From Alteromonas sp. RKMC-009 (lineage in GTDB: Bacteria; Pseudomonadota; Gammaproteobacteria; Enterobacterales; Alteromonadaceae), in the NCBI RefSeq assembly GCF_003584565.2, contig NZ_CP031010.1, positions 1,736,001 through 1,800,000 of the forward strand: a stretch of 64,000 nucleotides of DNA. The letters are read 5' to 3'. This document shows, in pieces, positions 1-9,211 of this stretch. How positions within the stretch are numbered: position 1 is the stretch's first letter; each line of letters begins with the position of its first letter. Below the pieces are notes generated by a model. That model worked only from the letters and a program-made list of their open reading frames with translations, made no database searches and was not told the origin of the DNA. The position numbers and the translations under genes are program-made.

Positions 1-168
1 GCGCTTCAAGCCACCGGCGTAAATTTATTGTATAGCCGTTAATGGGCTTTGTGATGTTCTTAAACTACATTAGTTTCAGGCTCTTGGATAAGCTGGCAAT
101 TTTTCAGGATGAACTGCCTGCAGGGGAAATTTGCTATTTTGTTCATTGTTTGTAAAAATCTAACTCTT

Positions 169-185
169 TACAGGTCTGACCACTT
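169..185. promoter_or_regulatory. Candidate FadR operator upstream of fadIJ
   Basis: The site TACAGGTCTGACCACTT contains the perfect inverted core GGTC-T-GACC. It matches 13 of the 16 defined positions of the enterobacterial FadR operator as I remember it (AACTGGTCNGACCAGTT). It lies about 25 bases before the fadI start, where bound repressor would block transcription until acyl-CoA releases it. The regulator gene is not in this window, so the assignment is by motif only. Confidence 0.6.
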
Positions 186-209
186 AGGGTCATTTAATTC
201 AGGTGCAAC

Positions 210-1520
210 ATGACAGCTAAACAATCAGTCACAACCCGTAACGGTGACAGAATCGCGATAGTCGCAGGATTACGTACGCCATTCGCGAAAATGGCAACGT
301 ATTTCCACGGTGTGCCCGCCGTTGATCTGGGCAAGATGGTGGTCAATGAACTGCTCATCCGTAATGGCGTATCACCGGAGCTGGTGGACCAGGTGGTGTA
401 CGGACAAGTTGTGCAAATGCCGGAGGCGCCCAACATTGCCCGCGAGATCGTTCTGGGTACTGGCATGAATGTGCATACCGACGCTTACAGTGTGTCCCGT
501 GCATGCGCTACCAGCTTTCAAAGCACGGTTAACATTGCAGAGAGCATGATGGCCGGTACCGTAGAAGTTGGTATTGCCGGTGGTGCCGATTCAACATCTG
601 TATCACCAATTGGCGTGTCGAAAAAACTTGCCCGTGCACTGGTGGATCTGCAAAAGGCAAAGACAGTCGGTCAGAAGTGGGCCATTGTTAAAAAGCTGGG
701 ATTAAAAGATTTAATGCCTGTGCCGCCTGCAGTTGCAGAATATTCCACAGGCTTGTCCATGGGGCAGACAGCAGAGCAGATGGCCAAGACTCACGGTATC
801 TCACGACAGTCTCAGGATGAACTGGCACACCGTTCTCATTCTCTGGCGGCTGCAAGCTGGAATGAAGGTAAGCTGGATAACGAAGTAATGACGGCCTATG
901 CAGAGCCGTTCAAAGGCGCGCTGGGTAAAGATAACAACGTTCGTTTTGACTCAAAGGTGGAAGGCTACGCTAAACTGCGCCCTGTATTTGATAAGAAATA
1001 CGGCTCCGTTACGGCCGCTAACGCAACGCCGCTGACCGATGGTGCATCTGCAGTACTGATGATGACGGAAAGTAAAGCCAAAGCATTAGGCTACACCCCG
1101 TTGGGTTACATCCGCAGCTACGCCTTCGCAGCTATTGATGTGTGGGAAGACATGCTGATGGGACCGTCTTATGCCACGCCAATGGCGCTGGACAGAGCCG
1201 GTATGACGCTCAACGACCTTACTCTGATTGAAATGCACGAGGCATTTGCAGCCCAGACACTGGCCAACGTGAAAATGTTTGCCAGCGACAAATTCGCTAA
1301 AGAAAAATTGGGTCGTGATAAAGCTACCGGTGAAATCGACATGGACAAATTTAACGTGATGGGCAGCTCTATCGCCTATGGTCACCCGTTTGCTGCTACC
1401 GGCACCCGGATGATCACCCAGATGCTGAATGAATTACAGCGCCGTGGCGGCGGAAGCGGATTGCTGACCGCATGTGCTGCCGGTGGTTTAGGCGCAGCCA
1501 TGATTGTGGAGACAGAATAA
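210..1520 (+). CDS. fadI: 3-ketoacyl-CoA thiolase, fatty acid oxidation complex beta subunit FadI
   Basis: FadI carries out the thiolytic last step of fatty acid beta-oxidation, releasing acetyl-CoA from 3-ketoacyl-CoA in the cytoplasm. The 436-residue protein has the thiolase pattern: nucleophilic cysteine near residue 99 in SRACATS, the MHEAFAAQ motif, the histidine motif [10 protein letters not shown], and the C-terminal cysteine motif [11 protein letters not shown]. Length fits FadI, which is longer than FadA. The gene shares one base with fadJ (TAATG), so the two are translationally coupled and should form the FadIJ complex. A FadR-like site lies just upstream. Confidence 0.95.
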   Translation: MTAKQSVTTRNGDRIAIVAGLRTPFAKMATYFHGVPAVDLGKMVVNELLIRNGVSPELVDQVVYGQVVQMPEAPNIAREIVLGTGMNVHTDAYSVSRACATSFQSTVNIAESMMAGTVEVGIAGGADSTSVSPIGVSKKLARALVDLQKAKTVGQKWAIVKKLGLKDLMPVPPAVAEYSTGLSMGQTAEQMAKTHGISRQSQDELAHRSHSLAAASWNEGKLDNEVMTAYAEPFKGALGKDNNVRFDSKVEGYAKLRPVFDKKYGSVTAANATPLTDGASAVLMMTESKAKALGYTPLGYIRSYAFAAIDVWEDMLMGPSYATPMALDRAGMTLNDLTLIEMHEAFAAQTLANVKMFASDKFAKEKLGRDKATGEIDMDKFNVMGSSIAYGHPFAATGTRMITQMLNELQRRGGGSGLLTACAAGGLGAAMIVETE

Positions 1521-3679
1521 TGAGCGAACAGGAAAATCAGGACGTGGTTATGAGTGATTCATCTGCCAAAGCATTTACCCTCACAAGACAGGACAATGGT
1601 GTTGCCATTCTGACGATGGATGTTCCGGGCGAGTCAATGAATACGCTGAAAGCGGCTTTCGGAGACGAGATTTCTGCGGTCCTTGATGAAATAGAGAGCG
1701 ACAGCAGCATTAAAGGTGTTGTGCTGACAAGCGGAAAGCCTTCTTCCTTCGTAGCGGGTGCTGACATCACTATGCTTGCAGCCTGTGAAACCGAGGCTGA
1801 TGCCAGAGCGCTGGCGGCCGGTGGTCAGGCTGTGTTTGATCGCATTGAGAATATGAAAGCTACTTTTGTTGCTGCTATTCATGGCCCTGCCCTGGGTGGT
1901 GGTCTGGAGCTGGCGCTGGCTTGTCATTACCGTATTTGTACCGATTCACCAAAAACACAGTTGGGCTTGCCAGAAGTTCAGTTAGGCTTGCTGCCCGGCA
2001 GTGGCGGAACCCAGCGGTTACCGCGCCTGATTGGTGTACAGCAGGCAATGAAAATGATGCTCACCGGCGCTCCGGCCCGTGCTAAGCAGGCGAAGAAATA
2101 CGGTATTGTCGATGACATGGTGCCGCAAAGTGTATTGCTTGATGTGGCTGAACAATTTGCGCTTAAAGCAAAGCCACACCGTGATGCCCCGCAAAAAGGC
2201 CTGGTGAATAAAGCACTGGAACAAAATCGTTTCGGCCGTAATCTTTTGTTTAAGAAAGCCAGAGAGCAGACTTTTGCGAAAACAAAAGGTAACTATCCGG
2301 CACCGGCGATGATCATTGATGTCATTGAAACCGGTCTGAATGACGGCATGAAAGCCGGGCTTAATGCAGAAGCTGATGCCTTCGGTAAGTTGGTGATGAC
2401 ACCGGAGTCATTCCAGTTACGTCAAATTTTCTTCGCCACTACAGAGATGAAGAAAGAACATGGTGTGGAAGGCGTAAAGCCTGCCAAAGTGCATAAAACC
2501 GGTGTACTGGGCGGTGGCCTGATGGGCGGTGGTATTGCTTATGTAACGGCAACCAAAGCCGGTGTCCCTGCACGGATCAAAGATGTTCGTGAGGAAGGTA
2601 TCGCCAATGCGATGAAATACAGCTACGACATTCTTAACAAGAAAGTGAAAAAGCGCTTCATGCTGAAAAGTGAGATGCAAAAACAGCTTTCCTTACTGAC
2701 CGGCAGTCTTGATTACCGTGGCTTTCAGGATGCTGATATTGTGATTGAAGCGGTATTTGAAGATCTTGCTCTGAAGCAACAGATGGTGGCTGACATTGAA
2801 GCCAACTGCAAAGCTGAAACGATTTTCGCTTCAAATACATCCTCTATTCCGATCACTGACATTGCTGCGAAGGCACAACGGCCGGAGAATGTTATTGGCC
2901 TGCATTACTTCTCTCCGGTAGACAAAATGCCGCTGGCGGAAGTTATCGCTCATGACAAAACGTCAGACGAGACTATTTCAACCACCGTAGAGTTTGCCCG
3001 TAAGCAGGGGAAAACCCCGGTTGTGGTGAAGGACGGGGCGGGGTTCTATGTGAACCGTATTCTTGCTCCTTATATGAACGAAGCGGCCTGTTTACTGCTG
3101 GCTGGAGAGCCGGTGGAGTATATCGATAAGTCGCTGGTGAAGTTTGGTTTCCCTGTGGGGCCGGTTAAGTTACTGGACGAAGTCGGCATTGACGTCGGGA
3201 CCAAGATTATACCGTTTCTGGTTGAACAGTTTGGCAGCCGTTTCGAAGCGCCTGCGGCATTTGACAAAGTGCTGGCTGATGACCGTAAAGGGAAAAAGAA
3301 TGGCAAGGGCTTTTATCTGTATGAAGGTAAAAAGCCCGGTAAGGAAGTGGATGAATCCATTTACACCGTGCTTGGTGTGACCCCGTCGAAGAAACTCAGC
3401 GAAAGGGCCATCGCGGAACGCTGTGTTCTGATGATGCTGAATGAAGCTGCACGTTGTCTGGACGAAGGTGTGATACGCAGTGCCCGCGACGGCGATATCG
3501 GGGCAATCTTCGGTATCGGCTTTCCGCCATTCCTTGGAGGTCCGTTCCGCTACATGGACACATTAGGACTGGATACCGTAGTCAACAAGCTGACACAACT
3601 GGCGGGTAGTGTTGATCCGAAATTCACCCCGGCTGAATGTTTACAGGAAATGGCAAAAGAAAACAAAACGTTCTATTGA
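1520..3679 (+). CDS. fadJ: Fatty acid oxidation complex alpha subunit FadJ
   Basis: FadJ is the bifunctional enoyl-CoA hydratase and 3-hydroxyacyl-CoA dehydrogenase that partners FadI. The N-terminal crotonase part (about residues 15-200) shows [15 protein letters not shown] and the catalytic-loop motif [15 protein letters not shown]. The dehydrogenase part starts with the dinucleotide-binding loop [14 protein letters not shown] near residue 330, and the C-terminal HAD domain holds NPDR-like and GFYVNR motifs. I place the start at the ATG overlapping the fadI stop (719 residues). An in-frame start at 1472 would add 16 residues encoded inside fadI and is unlikely. A rho-independent terminator follows. 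Confidence 0.95.
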   Translation: MSEQENQDVVMSDSSAKAFTLTRQDNGVAILTMDVPGESMNTLKAAFGDEISAVLDEIESDSSIKGVVLTSGKPSSFVAGADITMLAACETEADARALAAGGQAVFDRIENMKATFVAAIHGPALGGGLELALACHYRICTDSPKTQLGLPEVQLGLLPGSGGTQRLPRLIGVQQAMKMMLTGAPARAKQAKKYGIVDDMVPQSVLLDVAEQFALKAKPHRDAPQKGLVNKALEQNRFGRNLLFKKAREQTFAKTKGNYPAPAMIIDVIETGLNDGMKAGLNAEADAFGKLVMTPESFQLRQIFFATTEMKKEHGVEGVKPAKVHKTGVLGGGLMGGGIAYVTATKAGVPARIKDVREEGIANAMKYSYDILNKKVKKRFMLKSEMQKQLSLLTGSLDYRGFQDADIVIEAVFEDLALKQQMVADIEANCKAETIFASNTSSIPITDIAAKAQRPENVIGLHYFSPVDKMPLAEVIAHDKTSDETISTTVEFARKQGKTPVVVKDGAGFYVNRILAPYMNEAACLLLAGEPVEYIDKSLVKFGFPVGPVKLLDEVGIDVGTKIIPFLVEQFGSRFEAPAAFDKVLADDRKGKKNGKGFYLYEGKKPGKEVDESIYTVLGVTPSKKLSERAIAERCVLMMLNEAARCLDEGVIRSARDGDIGAIFGIGFPPFLGGPFRYMDTLGLDTVVNKLTQLAGSVDPKFTPAECLQEMAKENKTFY

Positions 3680-3694
3680 TGTTTTTATAATGTT

Positions 3695-3722
3695 AAAAAG
3701 TCGGGCTTTGCCCGACTTTTTT
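3695..3722 (+). terminator. Rho-independent terminator after fadIJ
   Basis: Stem AAAAAGTCGGGC / GCCCGACTTTTT with a very short TTT loop and a run of T follows 16 bases after the fadJ stop. The A-run on the other arm means it could work in both directions. Confidence 0.9.
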
Positions 3723-3834
3723 GTTTTAGGCGGTGTTTTAACTGGCTTTCGTGGTCAAAATAAGTACACTGCAACCGGTTTGGTTATTTTGTAGTCAATT
3801 TTTTGGCGTAGTTAATCAAGAGGTTATTTTTCAT

Positions 3835-4038
3835 ATGATGGTTTTTCTGGCTTTAATGGTGTTTGGGTGTTGTGCTGCGGGATATTACGTTGCAGCAATG
3901 AAAGCCGGAATGAATGCGAAACGCTGGGCAGTAGGTGGTTTATTACTGGGGCCGGCACTTTTCCCGCTGTTTAATATGAAGCGGTACTTACTGTGGCGTG
4001 AAATTGCAGGGTATCGCGGACCAGTGTTTGCCGCTTAG
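3835..4038 (+). CDS. Small predicted membrane protein, 67 residues
   Basis: I do not recognise a named family. The protein opens with a hydrophobic segment (MVFLALMVFGCCAAGYYVAA), then a short basic stretch (KAGMNAKRW), a second hydrophobic stretch with a glycine-rich turn (VGGLLLGPALFPLF) and a basic tail. This suggests two membrane passes. I chose the ATG at 3835 because AAGAGG sits about 10 bases upstream; the longer frame from 3751 has no such site and would add an unlikely N-terminus. It stands alone between two terminators, so it is probably transcribed from its own promoter. Confidence 0.6.
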   Translation: MMVFLALMVFGCCAAGYYVAAMKAGMNAKRWAVGGLLLGPALFPLFNMKRYLLWREIAGYRGPVFAA

Positions 4039-4082
4039 CCTTATAAGGCTCAGAATCGCCTTCCGTGGCGAATTTCAGGCAT

Positions 4083-4112
4083 AAAAAAAGTCAGACTGTT
4101 CTGACTTTTTTT
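4083..4112. terminator. Bidirectional terminator between convergent small genes
   Basis: Stem AAAAAAAGTCAGA / TCTGACTTTTTTT with a short loop and A/T runs on both sides. It lies between the 67-residue gene on the plus strand and the 51-residue gene on the minus strand, and can serve both. Confidence 0.85.
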
Positions 4113-4129
4113 GTGCACCGAACAAAATT

Positions 4130-4285
4130 TTAGTTCAGGTCACAAGCTTCCAGATGCTGGCAGGGTTTCATCTTCTGAAACTGAGTAGTGGCTTCCTGTT
4201 GTTTCTCAACAGGCTTGGCGCCTTCTTCTACAGTGACAGGTGCAGTTGTGGAAAGTGCTAGTGCTACAGCGGCTGCTTTTAACAT
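4130..4285 (-). CDS. Small exported or peptide-like protein, 51 residues
   Basis: No family is recognised. The sequence begins MLKAAAVALALSTTAP, a hydrophobic N-terminus resembling a short signal sequence, followed by a charged and glutamine-rich region and a C-terminus with two cysteines (KPCQHLEACDLN) that could form a disulfide if exported. The start at 4285 is set by AGAGGA eight bases upstream on the minus strand; the 64-residue alternative begins without a ribosome binding site. A bidirectional terminator follows its stop. Confidence 0.5.
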   Translation of the reverse strand: MLKAAAVALALSTTAPVTVEEGAKPVEKQQEATTQFQKMKPCQHLEACDLN

Positions 4286-4517
4286 TATATATATCCTCTG
4301 ATTTTTTATTTGAACAAACAACACCGTTCTCGCCGGTGCACCAGAGATATTGCTATATGCGTGCCAACCTAAACCTTTAGTAGTATGAAAGTTTTAAAAC
4401 TCTTATTTTTCAGTAAGTTAAACGTGTTGTTTTTAAACTGAATTTTGATGGTGCCAGAAAAAAAGATTTGCAATAAATTAGAATGTGTACTATGCCTTAT
4501 TTTTGACGCAGAGAAGA

Positions 4518-7500
4518 TCAGTAAGAATTCTGACCGATGAGGTTATAAAGCTTTTGATTTTCCTGAAGTAATTTCTCAAATCGTTCAGCATTCAGTGGTT
4601 TTGAGTACAAATAACCCTGTAACATTTCACATTCGTAGCGACGTAAAATCGTCAGTTGTTTTTCCTGTTCCACACCTTCAGCGACCACTTTTAGCCCCAG
4701 ATTATGGGCAATATTGATGATAGCGGCAGCCATATGCCGGTCTGTGCTGCTCTCTGCAATGTCGTCAATGAACGCTTTATCGATTTTCAGTGTATTCAGC
4801 GGGAAGCGCTTAAGATACGCCAAAGAAGAATAGCCTGTTCCGAAGTCATCCAGTGCCAGGTGAATGCCCCGGTCCCGCAGACGCTTCATCATTTCCAGAC
4901 CCTGGTCCGGATTCTCCATCAGCGTGCCTTCGGTAATTTCACACTCCAGATGGAGCGGGGATAACCCTACTTCCTTCAGGATTTGCTCAATCCGGTCGTC
5001 CAGGTTTGGCAACTCAAACTGCTTTGCAGAAATGTTTACCGCTACACGGCCGGAGAACAAGCCGGCGTTGACCCAGCGTTTGGTATCTGCACAGGCCTTA
5101 CGCAGTACCTGTTCACCAATTTCAACAATTTGCCCTGTTTGTTCTGCCAGCGGAATGAACTGACCCGGACTGACAATCCCTTTTTGCGGGTGTTCAAAAC
5201 GCACCAGGGCTTCCATACTCACCAGCTTACCCGAGGCAATATCAACTTTAGGCTGGTAATAAACCGTGAACAGATCGTCTTTAATCCCCTGACGGATCAA
5301 GTTTTCTATCTGCAACTGGCGCACGGCGTTCTGGTTCATTTCACCACTGAAGAACTTATAGGTATTGCCACCATTGTTTTTCGCAAAATACATGGCGGTA
5401 TCTGCGTTTTTCAGCATTTCCTGAGGTGTTTTACCGTCATCAGGATAAAAGGCGATACCGATACTGGCACCGAGTACAAATTCCTGCTTATTAATAATGA
5501 AAGGCCGTGACAGGTTATCCAGAATGTCCTGTGCATAATGGGTAATAGTGTGGATGTCTGCCTGGTCTTCCATCAGAACACTGAATTCATCACCACCAAG
5601 GCGGTAACAGGTTGCCGTAGTGCCGGTAATACGCTGTAAGCGCTTGGCGATTTGCTTGATCAGCACATCGCCGGTCTGGTGGCCAAGGGAATCATTAATC
5701 TTCTTAAAGTTATCCATGTCCAGACAGAGCAGGGTATGAGACGCTGCTTTACGGACCAGGTTTTGATGGCTGGCCTGGAAGAAAGAGCGGTTAGGGAGTT
5801 CTGTGAGCGGGTCGGTATTCGCCAGCTTCAGCAATTCTTTTTCTGTGCTCTTACGGGATGTAATGTCAGAGAATACCCCCACAAAATGACTGATACGGCC
5901 ATCGTCGTCATGTACGGCATCGATATTCAGTTCCATCTCGTAGCGCTCACCGTTTACCCGGGCTGATTCGACTTCGCCAAACCAGTTGCCTTTGGTGCGT
6001 AATGTTTTCTTAATTTCTTCAGTAAAGGCATCCGGATACTGATTAAAGTACATGTACGAAGCCAGTGCCTGATCACGGCTTTCTCCGGTATAACCGCAAT
6101 AGGCGTTATTTACCGAGATGTAGCGGAAATTGGTGTCGGTAATGAATACCCCTTCGGAGATATTTTCAATCGACCGTTTGAACAGGTTTAACTGTTCTTC
6201 TGCTTCTTTCAGGTGATGAATGTTTTTGAGCGTACCCGTCATCCGCATGGGTTGTTGATTATGATCCCGCTGCACCACCTTGCCCCGGTCGAGTACCCAA
6301 ATCCACGAGTTAGAGAAAGTTTTCGCCCGGTAGGCCAGCTCATAAAATTCAGACTTACCTTCCAGGTGCGCCTTTAAAGCTTCCTGGACACGCATGACGT
6401 CATTAGGATGAATATTGGCATCATAAGCACTGGACGTGCGGATGTTGTCCTGAGGGAAATCAAGCGTGCCCCATGTGTTAGCACGGTATACCTGACCACG
6501 GTAAACGTCCCAGTCCCAGAGTTCGTCGCCGGAACTCCACAGGGTAAGTTTCAACCGTTCTTCCGACTCCTGAATAGCCCGCTGACCCTGCTTACGCAGC
6601 TGGTACTGGCGCAGAATGTAAAAGAGTACGGAGAGTGCTATAAAGGCGTAGAACACCAGTGCTGCACTGTGTAACCAGAAAGGCCGGCCAACAGATATTT
6701 TAAAGCTGGTGCTCTCAGACCAGGTTTTATCCCCTTCCTTGGCCTGCACTTCAAAGACATAATTGCCAAAAGGCACGTTATTAAATTGTGCCAGTCTGCT
6801 GCTGTCCGTAGGGAACCAGTCATCTACGTTCCCTGCCATACGATATCGGTATACTACATCTTCAGGAGTGATCGGATTAATCAGTCCGAAAGTGATACTG
6901 AAACGGGATTGTTCATAATCGAGATGATACTCCGATTTTTCGAGGATACTGGTATTGGTTGATTTTGCTTCACGATCTGATTCACTAAGGGTAGTGGAAC
7001 CAAAAATTTTTAAGTCAAACAAATGTGGAGCCCGTGTTTGGGAAACGTCCACTAGTTCATTGTCGATAAAGGACTTTGTAAGAATATTGAAACCTTTAGA
7101 GCCAGCAAATACTAATGCCTCGTCAGAGGTTAGAAGGACAGCTTTTTCACTGAATTCGTTATAATCGAGTGATTCTCTCGAAATATTCTCCTTGGGCTCA
7201 AGGCTGAACAAGTCGACACGAGTAATTCCCAGTCTGTTTGTATACCATACGGAGCTGTCACGGCCCTGAGCGGAAAAGGTGACTCCCGCATTCTGCACTA
7301 CCTGTTGGCGGTCCTCTATCTCAAGGCTATGGGCGTTTATTTTAATAACGCCATTATAAAATGTAGTGACCCAGTAGAAGTTACGCCAGTAATAGACGTT
7401 CATAGCTCTGAAACTTCTTTCAGAGGAATCTTCTATTGTTCTGACTACTTTGCTGGTGACGGGATCAAAAACAAGAACTTTGTCTGGTGTTGAAATCCAG

Positions 7501-9032
7501 AGCCTCTGTTCGTTATCTGCAAAAAGGGGAACAAAAAAGGTATCTTTTAGTGGTAATTGATATTTTGTTACCAGTTCTTCTAGATCACCAATATGTTCAT
7601 TGTCACCTAAAGTTGAGGTGGGTATTGAAACGAGTTTACCATTATTAAGATTTAGCCAGACAAATTGGCCGTCATAAAATAAACTCTCTACGACATTATT
7701 CTTAAATAATGTTGTCAATAAATGAAATTTACCATCCTTCATTTCGTAGACGTAAATACCATCAGTAGTTGCTATCCAGAAATAGCCATTTTGGTCAATT
7801 ACCAAGTCCCAGTAATTATTTTTATTGTCGACAAGATAGTAATCAATGGTTCCGAGTTCACGGTCGAATTTACCCAAACCTTCATTTTGCGTGACAAACC
7901 ACAAATCACCATTTGCATCTTCATCCATAGCCCAGATAGTCGATGAAATGGAAGCCTTCTGAAATTCTTTTCTGTTTTCAAAAGTACGGACAGCACTGAG
8001 CTCTGGCTGGTATCTGAATAAACCTGAATAGGTGCCTACCCACACGCTGCCGTTGCTGTCTGCCTGAATAGAAAAAATAATTTTCTGAGTTAGACCGGTA
8101 AGTTCTGCACTTTTAGATCCTGCTAAAATAAATTTTTGCTTCCTGAGGTCGTAAATAGCCAATCCTTTGAAGGTGCCTATCCAGACGATATCTCCGACTT
8201 GGTTCAGAGTTGACGTTGTTGATAATTTAATTGGCTGGTTGTCTTCTGAACTGCCCAGGTAAGATATATCACCATTGTTGGAGATTTTTGTAATCCCGTC
8301 ACCCGTTGCCAGCCAGTATTCTCCGTCGATGACCTTGATATCGTATATCCGCGTTTGATTGATGGAATATCCGTAAGGGTTTACTTTCGAGAGCGGGAAA
8401 ATCTGATCACTGTTTTTATTCAGAATAAAAGCACCGTGATTTCTGGTGCCAATCCAAACTCGGTGAGCTTCATTATAAATAACCAACATATCGTCAGGCA
8501 GCTTTGTGCCACGAAAAGCCGGGATCAGTACCTTCCCATCGGGTTGCAGACGGTAAATTTCGTCAAAAGTATTTACAAGTATACGACCATTTTCGTCCGC
8601 TGTTATCTTTTTAATATATTTAGACTTTGATGTATTGGCTTCAAAAGTGATGACGGAAAAGTCGTCTGTTTCTGCATTATATTTCGCCAGCCCCTGGTCA
8701 GTACCAACCCATAGTGTGCCATCTTTATCTATGAATAAATCATTAATCCAGGCAGAGGGAAGTGAGCGGGGATTCGATGTTTGGGGATGATACTGATTTG
8801 CACCTTCTGAATAACCGGTATAACGGTGCAGGCCGGTGAGTGTGGCAATCCACAAGCTTCCGTTCTTGTCTTCAACAATATCCAGAATACTATGGTCTGA
8901 AATACCATCTTTTTGCGAGATATTCTGGAAGTAAATGTCTGTGATTGATACAGCCTTACTCTCCGCACAGAGTAGATACCCCGGCAGCAGAATGCAGCTG
9001 ACAAAAATCCAGATTAAGGTTGAGCGCACCAA
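4518..9032 (-). CDS. Periplasmic propeller sensor with PAS, GGDEF and EAL domains
   Basis: A 1504-residue cyclic-di-GMP enzyme with a large periplasmic sensor. After a signal peptide (about residues 1-23) come many repeats of the two-component-propeller type (for example DKDGTLWVGTDQGLAKY) up to about residue 640. A Y_Y_Y domain (about 700-780) follows, then one membrane helix near 790-812, two PAS-like domains, a GGDEF domain (LGGDEF intact near 1146) and a complete EAL domain (EALVRFEHP, DDFGTGYSSL, KIDKAFI, EGVEQ). No RxxD inhibitory site is visible five residues before GGDEF. Architecture suggests a periplasmic ligand controls c-di-GMP turnover. Whether synthesis or breakdown dominates cannot be told. 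The gene is alone. Confidence 0.9.
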   Translation of the reverse strand: MVRSTLIWIFVSCILLPGYLLCAESKAVSITDIYFQNISQKDGISDHSILDIVEDKNGSLWIATLTGLHRYTGYSEGANQYHPQTSNPRSLPSAWINDLFIDKDGTLWVGTDQGLAKYNAETDDFSVITFEANTSKSKYIKKITADENGRILVNTFDEIYRLQPDGKVLIPAFRGTKLPDDMLVIYNEAHRVWIGTRNHGAFILNKNSDQIFPLSKVNPYGYSINQTRIYDIKVIDGEYWLATGDGITKISNNGDISYLGSSEDNQPIKLSTTSTLNQVGDIVWIGTFKGLAIYDLRKQKFILAGSKSAELTGLTQKIIFSIQADSNGSVWVGTYSGLFRYQPELSAVRTFENRKEFQKASISSTIWAMDEDANGDLWFVTQNEGLGKFDRELGTIDYYLVDNKNNYWDLVIDQNGYFWIATTDGIYVYEMKDGKFHLLTTLFKNNVVESLFYDGQFVWLNLNNGKLVSIPTSTLGDNEHIGDLEELVTKYQLPLKDTFFVPLFADNEQRLWISTPDKVLVFDPVTSKVVRTIEDSSERSFRAMNVYYWRNFYWVTTFYNGVIKINAHSLEIEDRQQVVQNAGVTFSAQGRDSSVWYTNRLGITRVDLFSLEPKENISRESLDYNEFSEKAVLLTSDEALVFAGSKGFNILTKSFIDNELVDVSQTRAPHLFDLKIFGSTTLSESDREAKSTNTSILEKSEYHLDYEQSRFSITFGLINPITPEDVVYRYRMAGNVDDWFPTDSSRLAQFNNVPFGNYVFEVQAKEGDKTWSESTSFKISVGRPFWLHSAALVFYAFIALSVLFYILRQYQLRKQGQRAIQESEERLKLTLWSSGDELWDWDVYRGQVYRANTWGTLDFPQDNIRTSSAYDANIHPNDVMRVQEALKAHLEGKSEFYELAYRAKTFSNSWIWVLDRGKVVQRDHNQQPMRMTGTLKNIHHLKEAEEQLNLFKRSIENISEGVFITDTNFRYISVNNAYCGYTGESRDQALASYMYFNQYPDAFTEEIKKTLRTKGNWFGEVESARVNGERYEMELNIDAVHDDDGRISHFVGVFSDITSRKSTEKELLKLANTDPLTELPNRSFFQASHQNLVRKAASHTLLCLDMDNFKKINDSLGHQTGDVLIKQIAKRLQRITGTTATCYRLGGDEFSVLMEDQADIHTITHYAQDILDNLSRPFIINKQEFVLGASIGIAFYPDDGKTPQEMLKNADTAMYFAKNNGGNTYKFFSGEMNQNAVRQLQIENLIRQGIKDDLFTVYYQPKVDIASGKLVSMEALVRFEHPQKGIVSPGQFIPLAEQTGQIVEIGEQVLRKACADTKRWVNAGLFSGRVAVNISAKQFELPNLDDRIEQILKEVGLSPLHLECEITEGTLMENPDQGLEMMKRLRDRGIHLALDDFGTGYSSLAYLKRFPLNTLKIDKAFIDDIAESSTDRHMAAAIINIAHNLGLKVVAEGVEQEKQLTILRRYECEMLQGYLYSKPLNAERFEKLLQENQKLYNLIGQNSY

Positions 9033-9211
9033 TACACCTTTGGCCGTATTATTTTATCGTTTTAATTACGTTTATTATCGGCAGCATCCATTCAAACCGA
9101 AGGTTCAATATGCCGAAATCAGCCAATATCTACAAGTTTTTTTCCGGATAGGGGGCAGAGGAGGTTAATTCTTATCCACTTTAAAGTTTACACCCTATTT
9201 ATCGTGAAAAA

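Noticed and set aside
151..172. TGTAAA and TTTACA half-sites before fadI, resembling a TyrR box
   Set aside because: The spacer is ten bases, not six, and the gene is unrelated to aromatic metabolism.
4983..5510. 175-codon open frame on the plus strand
   Set aside because: It lies wholly opposite the well-supported EAL/GGDEF gene, has no ribosome binding site and no protein-like motif.
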